From Amia ocellicauda (lineage: Eukaryota > Chordata > Actinopteri > Amiiformes > Amiidae), in contig NC_089858.1 of assembly GCF_036373705.1 (NCBI RefSeq), positions 38,031,137-38,095,136 of the forward strand: 64,000 nucleotides of DNA. The letters run 5' to 3'. Every line of letters begins with the position of its first letter. The first letter of the stretch is position 1. Both the position numbers and the translations under genes were made by a program. This document shows, piece by piece, positions 1 to 11,700 of this stretch. The notes under the pieces were generated by a model. That model did no database searches and had not been told where the DNA came from. It was given only the letters and a program-made list of their open reading frames with translations.

Positions 1-224
1 ATGGTCAGATTCTTAAACATCAGTTGCAGCTAAAACTATTGCAGTCCAGATCTGATTCATTCTGATATCGGTGAAAGTGAACTAGTACTCTTCTAACTTA
101 TTTAGGAAACTACTTTGACCTATGGTAATTTTGTATTCTTCTGTCTTTTAATAAAACTGGTTTGTAAAAGCAAAACCAAAACTGTATTTGTGACTGACTT
201 TCATTTGATTGAAGGGACTTGTGC

Positions 225-620
225 GAGGAAACCCATATTATTGGTCACAATTCAGAGGTCCCATACCTCTATATAAACTAAAGGTGGCGTATAATCCACA
301 TAAAGAAAACCAGTTGTTGTACTATATTTCCCTCTGTCCACACTACGGTAGATGCCACACTTTCTTGAGTACTATATAGGCCAGATTTGTGTATTTGCGA
401 CATGGTTGTCAAGTGCACACTTTGACCAGTCTTGGCCATAAAAGCCTGGAGCTCTTGTCGAGTTGCCATTGGCCTCTTGGTAGTCATCTTCTTGCTTGAT
501 CATCCAGCTTGAGGAGGAGCCGCCTGGTCTAGGCAGTGTCTTGGTGGTGCCATATACCTTATGCTTCTAAATAACCATGCTCCAAGGGCTATTCAAGGCC
601 CTTAATATGTTTTGTATCCC
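225..620 (-). pseudogene. Decayed Tc1-like transposase fragment (helix-turn-helix part)
   Basis: Read on the - strand, the stretch carries the DNA-binding part of a Tc1-family transposase. At 278-487 an open stretch has the second HTH pattern (TRQELQAFMAKTG, then SVHLTTMSQIHKSGLY). Upstream at about 490-560 another frame reads KLDDQARR, which normally links the two helix-turn-helix units. Further upstream the frame holds stops. Frameshifts and stops separate the pieces, and no DDE catalytic core or terminal inverted repeats were seen, so this is a dead 5' fragment. Tc1 elements are among the most abundant DNA transposons in fish. Confidence 0.75.
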
Positions 621-2432
621 CTGATCTGGAGTATTTTGAAAGCTCCTTGGTGCTCATGGTTGAGTCTTTGCTTTGAAATGCACTACCCAGCAGAGGGAAC
701 CTACAGGAATTGCTTAATTTATCCTGAAACTTGCTTACATCTGAGCTAATTTAGGATTGGTATTACACAGTGGGTGGACACTTATCCAACCAAGCAATTT
801 CAGTTTTAATTTTTAATAACCCTTTTACACATTTCTGCAATGTTTTTCACTTGTAGGTTATGGGCTAGGATGTGTAGATACATGAAAAAACAACAATTTA
901 ATTCATTTTAATTCCAGGTTATAAGGCAACACAATGTGAACATTTTAAAGGGGGAGTAGACTTTCTATAGGCTTTTACTGATGTAACTAAAGCTGCAGAT
1001 TTTAGCATGTTTTATCTTAAAAGTCTGTCTACCTTCAATGAAAATTACCAATAAAAATAAAATAAAATAATGTTATTGATGTTGCAGCTAGTAGGCACTA
1101 TCCTACCAAAGACACTGGCACACCCTGCAAGAAATATAACAACATTTTCAGTTTAAAAACTAAACAGTCACTGCATTTAGTTCCTTTTGTGTTGTCTTCT
1201 TTATTACCATTTTCTAATGGTGACAGGCTTGCGATTATATTTCAATTATATTGATATTACTTTTGTATTGTGACTAATCATGTAGTCACTGAATGGTTGC
1301 TCAGTCTGAGACAGCGCTGTGTTTAACACGGGTAAGTTACTCCAATGTAACAGGAGCACGTTGGCTGCGTTATTCAAAGTGGATCTGTATCTGAACCGAG
1401 ATTAGAATAGAAACGATTACAGCTAGCTCACTTTAAATTCAAATTCGAAGTGTGATCTGAAGTACAGCAAACATTGCAAATGTCAGAACGCTACAGATAG
1501 TCAATTCATTTTCATGAATCCACACCTCAGTGCAGTGTAGCAGGGTGTTGTCCTTCTGAGCATGTGCACTTAAAAAATATAGATCAATATATGTAGATCC
1601 ATTTACTGGGATATATACTATGATCATTCACTCACAAGTCTTAGTATTAAGACACTGATGGGCTATTTTGCACCTTCTTTCATTAATTTAGACTTAAGTT
1701 TTGTTATGCACATCTAAGGTCTGTCTTGGATAAATTGTGTAATTTTCTGCTTGGTGTAGTAAATGCTCAGAGTGAAAATCAATAGTGGAAGAGGAATTAT
1801 CTTTGAATACCACTAGACCACAGCTATGTTACAAATTAATCTTAATCACCAAATATAGCAATTATGGAATTACAGTCATGTATTCAAACATTGTATAATT
1901 AATTATAATAAGCATACAAAAACATCTTTACTAAAATAGTGAAAATATGAACAGATGATAGAGACCTTGGCAAGAAAAAGGGGCATTCTTAAAAGCAAAT
2001 ATCAGACATTTTAAAACCTTAAAAAAATGCTGCATTGCAGAGTCCAAATCATTGGTATTCTATGTAATGTCTTCTGTTATGTGTCACTCAAATTTCAAAC
2101 TAAAAAGGAGCTGTTAAAAGACTCAAATATCTAAAACAATTGTTACAGCTAATATGAAAAGGCAGTGAAATCCTGAAGAGGCAAATGCCTGACAAAGGCT
2201 GACAGAGAGGAAAAGAAAAGACAGGAAGGGGGTTATAACAATAGAGACAGGAGAGGTACAGAAGGCAGATTAAGATTTTTTTGAGAAATTGCAGTGCTTA
2301 AAAAAGCTATTAAAGACCCCATAACCCATGCCTATCTGCCTCCTTAATATGAAATTCTGTTCAGTTTTAACCCTCTTTGGGGTTGATAACCACTTCTTAA
2401 GCAAAAAAAATAAAAATAAACAATAAACTTAC
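621..2432. other. Non-coding stretch, nothing recognised
   Basis: AT-rich sequence without a convincing open frame on either strand. The second exon of the ENDOD1-like gene would be expected here or further left. I looked for a nuclease-core exon with its catalytic histidine region and did not find one. Confidence 0.5.
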
Positions 2433-2765
2433 CCCTGGATCAATGTAGAAATTACTGATATCTGTAAACAAATCAGAATTTGAAGGATCTGGCGTCCACT
2501 CCTCTTCGACACTATGAGCAGAGTATATGGGAATGCGCCTCTTTTTGTCAAGCAACGCAATGTAAAAACATTTGCTTCCAAAACACCGGCAGATTCTGTC
2601 TGTTTTTCCCATAATTAGCTCCAAGCCCGAGGGTTCCTTGCCATTGAGTAGATGTCTCTTGCAAGGATCCCCATCCACAGTTTTGCTAAACCATTTCAGC
2701 ACCTTCCCATTGAGAAGAAAGGGGAATAGGTTGGCCGTCACAAGAACTAAACGCCAGTACCTCAT
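2433..2765 (-). CDS. ENDOD1-like endonuclease domain protein, first exon only (partial)
   Basis: The exon starts at an ATG (2763-2765, minus strand; residues MRYWRLVLV with a hydrophobic N-terminus that may be a signal peptide) and ends at a good donor, GG^GTAAGT, just below 2433. It encodes about 111 residues. The pattern includes a Cys-containing segment after a FSK motif, a K-x-P-x-G-L motif, an ICRCF-like ICQ motif, and RIPIYSAHSVEE. The last matches the RIPVYSAY signature of vertebrate endonuclease domain-containing 1 proteins, which are secreted or membrane-associated members of the DNA/RNA non-specific nuclease family. The catalytic core is encoded by a later exon, not found here and presumably left of the window. 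An upstream in-frame start at 2810 would add 15 residues, but MRYW gives the better N-terminus. Family assignment is by motif only; sequence divergence is high. Confidence 0.65.
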
Positions 2766-5389
2766 TTTGAGCCGTGAAAAAAAAAATACATGCCAGAGCA
2801 ATAGGGACACAGCAGAAGACAGGGTTTTATCTCTGTTTAATATTCAGCAGCTCAATTTGAATATTGAAAACCAACTTGAACCAGCTTTGGCCTAGCTTAT
2901 GTTTTTTAAAGTGACCCCTAGGTGGACACTTTTACCACCATATGTTTACCATTTCCACATCTGTCATTGTGTGGAAAGTCTGATTGAGAGTAAACTTTGT
3001 GTAAACGTTGTTTTGCACCCATTGTCAGCCTAACTTTAATGTTTCAAGGGAAATATTGTCTTTGTTTGTGGGGGTGGGCCTTGTTCAAAGTACAGGGTGG
3101 AATTCTGAACTGGGACGTGGGGTCTTTTCTTTATATATACACTCCAGGATTTGTTGAACATAAGTTATTTTGGTGGCTTTTGTGCATTTAGAAAAAGTAT
3201 CTTCTGAGAGTTGCCTAGGCATCTTCGTGTATAAAATTGCAGCCTTGAGCATGAACTGTTTTCTGATGTTCTTTCTTAGTAAGATCAGGGTGATTCTTTA
3301 ACAAAACTCAAAAAAGAAACACCAAATATGGACCTCCAACAGGGCAATACTTTAATTTTAAAATCCTTTACTGCGGACATGTAAATGAGTTCAGAGTTGT
3401 GGACATGTGACTGTGTTCAATATTTTATTAGTTCAGATAAGACCCTTTCAAACCATACGCCCAGATATATGAAGAATATAGCCTTGTCTAGCTTATTGCT
3501 TTTAAGCAAAGAACAAAAATACTTGAATTTGCATGTATGGAAGTCCAGTGTGCTGGATTGCATGAGCATTTCTGTTGCATGATCTTCCTCTGTCAGCCTG
3601 GACTCAGTTTTATATTTCTTGCTATCAGGGATGACGATACACTCTAATTCATGATAACAGATTCTAATCCTTGAGGGCCGAAGGGGTTTCTGGTATTTAT
3701 ATATTTCACCTCAGGCCTTAATTACGTAATTGATATTAGCATAAGAAGTCAAACCATCTGCTTATTCCAGATCTTAATAAATTGCTCATTGAAAGGTACC
3801 TGTAAAACCAGCAGGAACCAAGACATTCAAGGACTGTAACTGCCTACTTAAGCACAAAATAATCACACACCCATTGAATATGTCATTACCCTAATGGATT
3901 ACAATTATTGTTTTTAAGTATGAAGCAGTCATATACATTTTCCCACCATTAAAAGGAAAGTTAAAGATATGAATTTGATTCTAGGTGATTCCATCAGTCT
4001 TCTAATCTTTAGAACAATGGGTCAGAACATAAAGGATACAAATTACTGAAATTGTTTTGTTTTGATACACACACACATATATTCTGTGTAACTATAGCAA
4101 ACTTGTATCTACACTTTATGTGATTTAATGTCAAGATGTTTTACAGGATACGTTAAAAGCTGTTAAAAGTAAATATATGTCAAAAAGAAGTGTAAAAACA
4201 TAAGATGTATAAAAAAGAATTAGAGGTATTTTAAGACAGTTCTTCCAAATTCCAACAACAACAAAGTTTTGGTCCAAAGTAACTGTTTATTTATTTATTT
4301 TTGGTCATGGTTATAACCTTTAGAGATGCTATGAAGCTAAAATGAAATGGTCATCCAAGGAAGTGCTGTGTTTTCTTTGAATGTTTGTTTGCTTGTTTGT
4401 TTGCTTGTTTGATTGAGGATGAGGAGAATGAACTGCCATTCCTTACCGTTTGTTGCCTCCAGGACAGATTGGTCTGACACTTTTGTGGGAAGAATGGCTT
4501 AGATTGAGGCAGTATTAGTTTGGTCTCTTCTTGAACCAAAACATTTTAGCCACACCTTTACCCTGTCCACCTCTTTTGAAAAAAATGTTATCTTAAAATT
4601 TTTATAAAACTAACTACACTGTAGGACTCAGACACTGCCTTTTTCTTATGTAGAGAGAAATTAGAAATTCTGCCAGCGGAGTGCAATTAAGTGGCGATAT
4701 TGTCAGGTGTTCTAGAAGTGGTGGAATCAAAGAAAAACAACCTTGAGAAAGAAGAAGGAGAAAAGGGTTTTGTCTCTATTAGAAGCAGGAACGAAAGGTT
4801 TAAACAAAGACCTGTCTGCACCTTTTCTTTACTGCTAATCTGAAATAGGAATGAAATCTCCATGAATACAGGCTTTCATGCTGCAAGAAAAAATGCAAAG
4901 CAGTGTTAGGCAGCCTTAGTAACTAGTCATGTCTTTTATCTTAAATAATAATTTTAAAAAAAGCATCAGTACATTTGCACAAAGGCTGGTTGAAAATAGT
5001 AATCTATTAGTAATCTAGATTTTTGCAGAATTACCGGTAGGAAAATCATCCATGTATGCCTTTTTTGGAGACTTTCTGGAGGAGAAACTATGTAAGGGTT
5101 GCTTTTTCTGTGCACTCAGGCAAGACAAGGTTGTGTATTCCCATTAACCATGACACTTGTATCTCATACTGAATGTTCTCCTCATATTCAGTCTGATTAC
5201 AGTAAGAAAATAAATTGCCTTTTTTGTTTTCAGATGGAAACACTTGAGTGCAAATGTTCAAAGCCAGGAGAAGCAAGAGGGGGAGATTTATTCTAGCTCT
5301 GTGCAGAATTCATATTTAATCTATTATTTCAAAGCAATTTCTAATATATACATTTTTGGATTTCCGTCTTTCATTCGCAGTTCAATTAT
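2766..5389. other. Non-coding stretch with minor simple repeats
   Basis: Presumed upstream region of the ENDOD1-like exon. It holds a short GTTT/GCTT-rich simple repeat at about 4383-4414 and otherwise no gene, RNA or repeat that I recognise. Confidence 0.5.
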
Positions 5390-5539
5390 CACACCAATTT
5401 TGTTTCATTTCCCTACATGTTCCAGCATTAATGGCTTAGCAGTATGATAAGATACAACCAGCCCTGTCCTCTGCTAGGTCTGCCTACTACTCTAATATAA
5501 TAGAGATGCATAAGAATAACAAATACTATAGTCAATGTG

Positions 5540-5770
5540 TGCAGTCCTTCTCAGTCCCTGCCTACCTTAGACTTGTTTCATCCAGTAAATCACCAGGAAT
5601 CAGTCTCCTTAATCACTAAAATGAAAACTACATCCTGTGCAATAGACCCTATACCCACTAAATTGTTAAAACAATCTCTGCCATTCATTATTCACCTAAT
5701 ACACAATATTATTAACACCTCTTTATCCTCAGGATCTGTTCCCAAATACTTTAAAATAGCTGTAATTAAA
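5540..5770 (+). pseudogene. LINE reverse transcriptase fragment (L2/CR1-type)
   Basis: An open stretch on the + strand contains the N-terminal reverse-transcriptase signature of fish L2/CR1-type LINEs. It has a K-x-T-S-C-x-x-D-P-I-P-T-x-L-L-K motif, then HNIINTSLSSGSVPKYFK. Homology ends abruptly near 5765, before the catalytic FADD region, and the frame then runs into unrelated AT-rich sequence. It is a short dead fragment. The related stretch at 5390-5540 may also belong to it but shows no clear motif. Confidence 0.75.
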
Positions 5771-5799
5771 TATAATATAAACCTCATTGTACACTTTGC

Positions 5800-8330
5800 T
5801 GAATCCAACTTTTTGTTACATTGAATCAGGTATAAAATAAATCTGGAGGGCAGTATACATTTACAATTAGTCACTTTTAAACGTGATCTGCTACTGTGGA
5901 GATGCAGAAATACATGTAAATGTGACTAAAATGTCTAATTATTGTTTTTTAGACCCTTTCCTCATTAAAAAACTAAAAAACAGTGTGTTGAGCAAGGATG
6001 CAAAGCAGAATCTCCCCTGAACCAGCTGCAGTATACATAGTAGCAGCACCAGTGAGGTTCAGACGGGTTGGAAGTGGTGATTATTATTATTAAAACTGAA
6101 ATAGTACAACAAGACCAAATAAATGCTTTTGAAATAAATTTAAGTGGAACCATGTCAAAAGCTTCAGTTGCAATGACATTGACTTAATTGTTCTTATAGT
6201 TAATACAGTATGCACACAATTTTGAAGGACTTTTTTTTAATAATCAGAAACGGAGACAAGTTTATGCCAAAAGATCGACTGGCAAAAGATGAATATATAA
6301 GAATGGGTCCCACTCCACCAGTGTGAGATGCTGACCCTTACACTTCATTTGGAACCAAGCAAAGATGTTTTAACAGTAACTGGTTTCAGAAATACCAGTG
6401 CCGAGAATACAGCAACACTATTGAATATGTGTGTAGAGCAGTACATTACAGTACACTTACAATGACTTAGGATACTGTATAGATGTAGTTTAAAGCATTA
6501 AATACCAACAATTTGTAACAATCAAAATTAGTTTTCCGACCGTGCCCCCCCAACACATTTAGCTGCATGACCCCTCTGGACGTTATACAATAAAAAATGA
6601 CTGATTGATTGATGATTGAAAAGACCTGAGAGAGCTGAATAGTATGACAATACATGGCAAGTTCAGAAAAATACAACCCAACTAAACAATGGGGCAAGTC
6701 TAACTCAAAAGGCATTGGATTATACAAGAGGTGTTGTGCTGTGAACAGGTTAGATTCCTTTGGAGGGCATTATAACCACCTAAAAGTAAAACTAACATGG
6801 AAATCTACACAACAAGAATCTTTTCATCTGAACCACAGCCAGTTGCTGCTGGAGCTGGACCAGTGGAAACTTATTGACCATGTTATGCTTTCTTGCCATT
6901 GCTAGGGCCCAACATCGTAGTACTTGGTCATGACGCCAAGTAAACTGTCCTTGTAAAGAGCCACTTTACATCCGGTCAATGAACACAGAGGACACAACAC
7001 ATCCTCTGAGATCCAGAGGTTTAGGTTCTGTGGTGATGGGAGCATGTCATACAATGATCTGATGAGGAAATTAATTCAGCTCTGCTCCCTTGACCAGAGG
7101 TCCTACCAGCCAATATTACGTGGTTCCACACTGTCCCATCCTGTAGTTCTACAACAAATGTTTTTATTGTGGATTTGCTTCTTCACTCTTTATGGCATTT
7201 AGGCTAAACCTCTCCACTCTACAGTACTAAACTGTAATGTTTGTGCCTTTATGTGCCTTTTCTCCTAACAGTCTATTTACTTGACTCCATTGTGTTCAGA
7301 TGAGAAAAAGCAGAACTAAAGTGTATACTAGAATTCCTAAATAAAACTATTAGACCTGTTATTAATTGTCAATGTACATAACAGGTTACAGACACTGTTT
7401 CAACATCACTGTGTGTGGAAGCCCTTGGAGGATGAATAATGCTATGAAAGCACCTGAAACACAGGACTTCCCTGATTGTCCGGGTTCCTGCATAAAAGTA
7501 CCCTTTGTTCTGGTGTGAAGGAGAGAGATTAAGAAGAACTATAACCGAACTGTAACTGAACTGTAACTGAAAAGACTTGGTAATTGACCTTGATTTATGG
7601 ACTTTTGGATTTGCGATTTGGACTTGTTGGCTGTTCGTCTTTTGTATGTTTTGCTTAGCTGTTCATATTTAGAGAGGGATCTGTTTTCACAGTGTTGTTA
7701 GAATCACCAAGGAGCTAGGGTTTTATTTTAGTTTTGTTTTCTTTCACTCAAGCTCTATAAATAAATCTTCACCATTGCACCATCACCCCGCTCCCTGTTT
7801 CCTTTAACCTTCTACAAAAAACTGTATAATTGTACTATTTGATTAACAGTAGGCTATAATTTTCTTACAAAATCCAATATAAAAAATAAGTTTATAGTTA
7901 TCTTTCGAGTTAGAAGCACTGTCCAAGGGGGAGGGGTTTTCAGTGTGCATTGCTGAAACTTATCGAAGACATTCGTCTATCAAAGCTGCCATTGGCCCTT
8001 GTGCCCGTCACTCAAATGGGACCCTTCCACTTCCTGTTTGTTTAAATGGTAATTTCTGCACAAAGACTTCCTCTTTTTGCCCTTCGCCTTGGTTCGTCAA
8101 GACAGATGAGAGCCTCTGTGTTTGTGAATAAAAAACAGAAATTGCGTTTTTCAGCTGGCTGGTAGTACAAATAGTACCTTCCACCCTCCATGCATACACA
8201 TCCACCATCTATGCATACGCAACCTATTGTTTTATATATAAAAAATATACAAAATCGTACTTTGCAGTTTGGAATGTCGTGGAATGCAAAACTGACATAA
8301 CTTCAGCTTATTCTGAACCCTTGTTCTATT
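5800..8330. other. Intergenic stretch, probably old repeats
   Basis: No coding region supported. Positions 7270-7330 share a recognisable block with 15211-15275 (both have TGTGTTCAGATGAGA followed by AAGCAGAA), so this is a dispersed repeat. About 7410-7816 has features of a retroviral-type LTR or a cryptic promoter: a short tandem CTGTAACTGAA-like repeat and TATAAATAAATC near its end. No partner LTR was found. Confidence 0.4.
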
Positions 8331-8331
8331 A

Positions 8332-8435
8332 TTATTTTTATTTATTTATTTATTTATTTATTTATGGCAGATGCCCTGATCCAGGGCAACTTGCAGGTAC
8401 CATTGTATTGTGCTACTGCATTGCAGTACAAGATG
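8332..8435. repeat. (TTTA)n plus conserved repeat tail
   Basis: A TTTA tetranucleotide run at 8332-8364 is followed by GGCAGATGCCCTGATCCAGG and GCAACTTGCAG. This combination resembles a dispersed repeat tail found many times in fish genomes, in which an ATTT repeat adjoins a GGCAGACGCC-like block. The family is not named with certainty. On the - strand the run supplies several AATAAA hexamers about 190-220 bases after the stop codon of the KH/zinc-finger gene. Confidence 0.6.
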
Positions 8436-8553
8436 ATTTTTGCACTGTGTGTTTAAGAAGTTCTGTTTGTTGTCCAGTATAATGGTGCAGATGTCGGTCG
8501 ATTGCCCATTCCAAAGGTGGTCAGTGATTGGCAGGCGTTGCCCACCAGAACTC

Positions 8554-8756
8554 TTACCAGCCCTTGCACTTGTGCCTGGTGATCCCACTCTTGGTGCTTT
8601 CCTTGCCGCAACTTGGACAGGTAGCTCGTCCTGCTGCGGTGTGCATCAGTGTGAAGTGCAGACTAAGGCCACGCTGGGAATCAAAGGATCGGCTACAGGT
8701 ACCACAGGTGAATGAAGAGCTTGGAGTCCAGGGTTTGGGCTGAAAAACCTGAGGAG
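8554..8756 (-). CDS. Last coding exon of the KH/zinc-finger gene: zinc-finger exon, copy 2
   Basis: The acceptor CTTCCTCCAG precedes 8756 and leaves phase 1, which matches the preceding exon. The exon encodes FTCGTCSRSF, then SQRGLSLH and a closing H (C-x2-C-x12-H-x4-H), followed by ATCPSCGKESTKSGITRHKC (C-x2-C-x11-H-x-C), and ends KGW-stop. A GGTAAG at the stop (TGGTAA) could serve as a donor instead, so a further exon cannot be excluded. Almost the same two fingers are encoded at 9737-9954. Confidence 0.65.
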
Positions 8757-11700
8757 CTGGAGGAAGAGTCAGACCAGAGCTGTTAGGGGGCACAGAAATG
8801 ATGTCAGTGAATATACTTTGATGTTTTCGGGAAAGATGCAAGCAGCTCACAAAATGTTATGATACATTTTCTTTGACCTCAGTGCTAGAATGTTAAGTTT
8901 CTACAGTTTAGCAATAGCGAATGGCTTTTGCGGTGAATGACTTTTTCGTTTTTTCTGTTACAATCTGCTTTGTCTGCATGAGTTGCTTTTACTGTGATGG
9001 TCTAAAATAAGAGTTAGGAAGACAAACTAGAGGCCTACCCCCTGAGTGTGCCCTGACTCTCCAATGGCCTTTGTAATAAAACTGCCGATTCTTGACACTC
9101 GACTCCAGTCGTGAAAAAAAATATTTTTGCAGTTTTTATCCAGGATAATTGTCTTGAGAATGGTCTTTATCCTTGACTGATTTTTAAACTTTTGTAAGCT
9201 GTCTTTATCCACTATAAAGATGAATATGTATACTTCTACCATCTGCTCTCACCTCTCACTTCAGTTCTGGGCTTTAACCATTCAGATGGTTGGTATGTTG
9301 GAGGATCAGCCACCCTTTTGTCTCTGAACAACTGGTTTATGTCTGGAAACGCTGTCCGCGGTCCAGCCTGTGTAAAAACCCCAAAACATAATTTCAAATG
9401 TATTTTTTAATGTCCATTTGTCTTTATGGTTATAAAAAACCAAGGTATCAACATGTGATTTTATGTACAATATTTAACCACAAATCCTAGGACAACAGAC
9501 AAAATAAAACAGTTTCATACATTGTAGACCTTAGGGCTTTGGCCACACAAATACAGTGCAGTTTCCACAATGGTGTGAGAAAGTGGTCTCTGTGGTCTAT
9601 GGGATCGAAGTCACATGTTTTTAACATTCTCCTTGAACCACTGCGCTACAGTCCCAGCTCTGCGAAGGTCACTGGCATGTGTAGCTGTAGTAGAATCACT
9701 CACTTTATAGTCAAATTGACATTTTTTTAGACTCACCAGCAGCCGAGATGACCACCCTGTACAATATGGGAGGTGTCGGGTGATCCCACTTTTAGTGCTT
9801 TCCTTGCCGCACTTCGGGCAGGTCGCTCTTCCTTCTGCCGTGTGAATCAGGGTATGGTGCAGACTCAGCCCTCTCTGGGAGTCGAAGGAGCGGCTGCAGC
9901 CTGGCTCAGGACAGACGAACTGACGACTGGCAGTCCACAAACTTCTGAAGGTGTCTGTGAGGAAAAGATGAAAAGCAATCCTCAGAAGTTGTGTATCACT
10001 TGGGCTGGTATTTATCTGGTTGGCTGTACATGTTGTTCTGTACATTCGTTATTAGTAAATCTGACCATGTCCATTGTGTTTCAGTTGATATTGTGCATAT
10101 TAGCTAATTGTAGACCTCAATGACCGTTTTGGGAAGGCTACCCAAATCAATGCTCTGAGGAAGTGTAAAGGGGAGCTATTGAAGTATTATAAATGCAACT
10201 GCACAACATATTTTACAAGGACTGTTTACAAGAGAGGGTCAACTGATTTACAGATATTCTAGTTTTTATGCCTTATATGTCCCAGACCCTAATGCAGTCT
10301 CTAGAGAAACCCTGCACTTCATCAACAGCTAAAGCAGCTGGTAGCTGTGACTATACATTGCATATTTGTCAACTCACCCCGGAGTGGCATATTATCTGAG
10401 CTTGAATGGAACATTGTATCCAAAAGTATCTGCTGAAATGTACCAGTTGAAGACTCTGCTTTTGCTGATCTTGTTGAAGCATCAGTTATGTCTGGGATGA
10501 GTCCTTCTGGCTCAGCCTACAAAATAAGTGATTTATTACAGGGTTGTATTGCAGATGAAAAGAAGTGAAATATAAAGGCCTCCATATATTCTACATCTAA
10601 TGATTCCTTTGGAGCTTCTGTCTTTATTTGGGGCTATATGCAGATTTTCTCATTGGTTAATATACATCTACTTTTTAAAAACATTTGAGATAAAATTAAA
10701 TAGAAAGCATTTTATGTACAGCAGTGTGGAGTAGAGAGTTAAATATGTGGCATTGAAATGTATGTATGTAAGGTTGTCACTTCAACAGCCAATAGAAATA
10801 GTATGATATTTAAATAGTAGATATATAAATAATATGCAATTTACAGCCGCCATGTCCTTTAGAAGCTCTTCCATACGTTTTTGAGCCTTCTGCACCTCTC
10901 TTGGCAGTCCCTCGATTGTGACAGTCTGTGCATTGTGTGTAAGCCTGAGATTCAGGTCTTTCTGGATTGAAGCAAGCTGCTTAAGGCTCAGCAGGGCAAT
11001 CTGGGGGTCACACACACACTTTTGGACTTTGGCACTATGGAAGCCATGGCTGATAGCAGTGAGAGCTTTCTCCACATCTGATGGCCGTCCAGTCACTTGG
11101 ATCTCACCGGCTGCAACACATAGTGGGAGGATAAATGCACTGAGCTCCTGGAGCCTATTTTAACACCATGTGAACAATGGTACACAGATTGAAAGATCTA
11201 AACAGATGTTTGTCATTCAGTATGACTTGAAAAAGACAATTAAAATTATATTGGAAAGTCAGAGAAAGACAGAGAGAGAGACCGAGAGATAGAGACAGGC
11301 AGACATTAGTAAGTCAGAAGACTTAGACTAGTACCATTTTTGATAGTCAGAGTAATGTGACATCTGTAGGTTTTGCAATACTCTTCTAAGGCACGTTTTG
11401 TTTTCTGATCTCCAAAGTACTCTTTGGTCCAAGGCTCTTCCAGAATTATTGACTTTTTAACCAGGGACTTCAGACAAGTTTTAATCAGCTCCTGAGCTCT
11501 CTGTATGTCCTCTCGTGTGCCAACCAATATCACTTCCAACTTTGACGGCCCAACAACCTGCACGATCACCTGGAAAAGGAAGGCAATCTTTACCACATAT
11601 TTCTCAGGACGGTTGTCGGTGTCTCAGCAAGGGCTCTTAAAACATTACTGGAAAAAACAAATGCAACAAATTATTTTTAATACTAACATGTCTTTTATAC

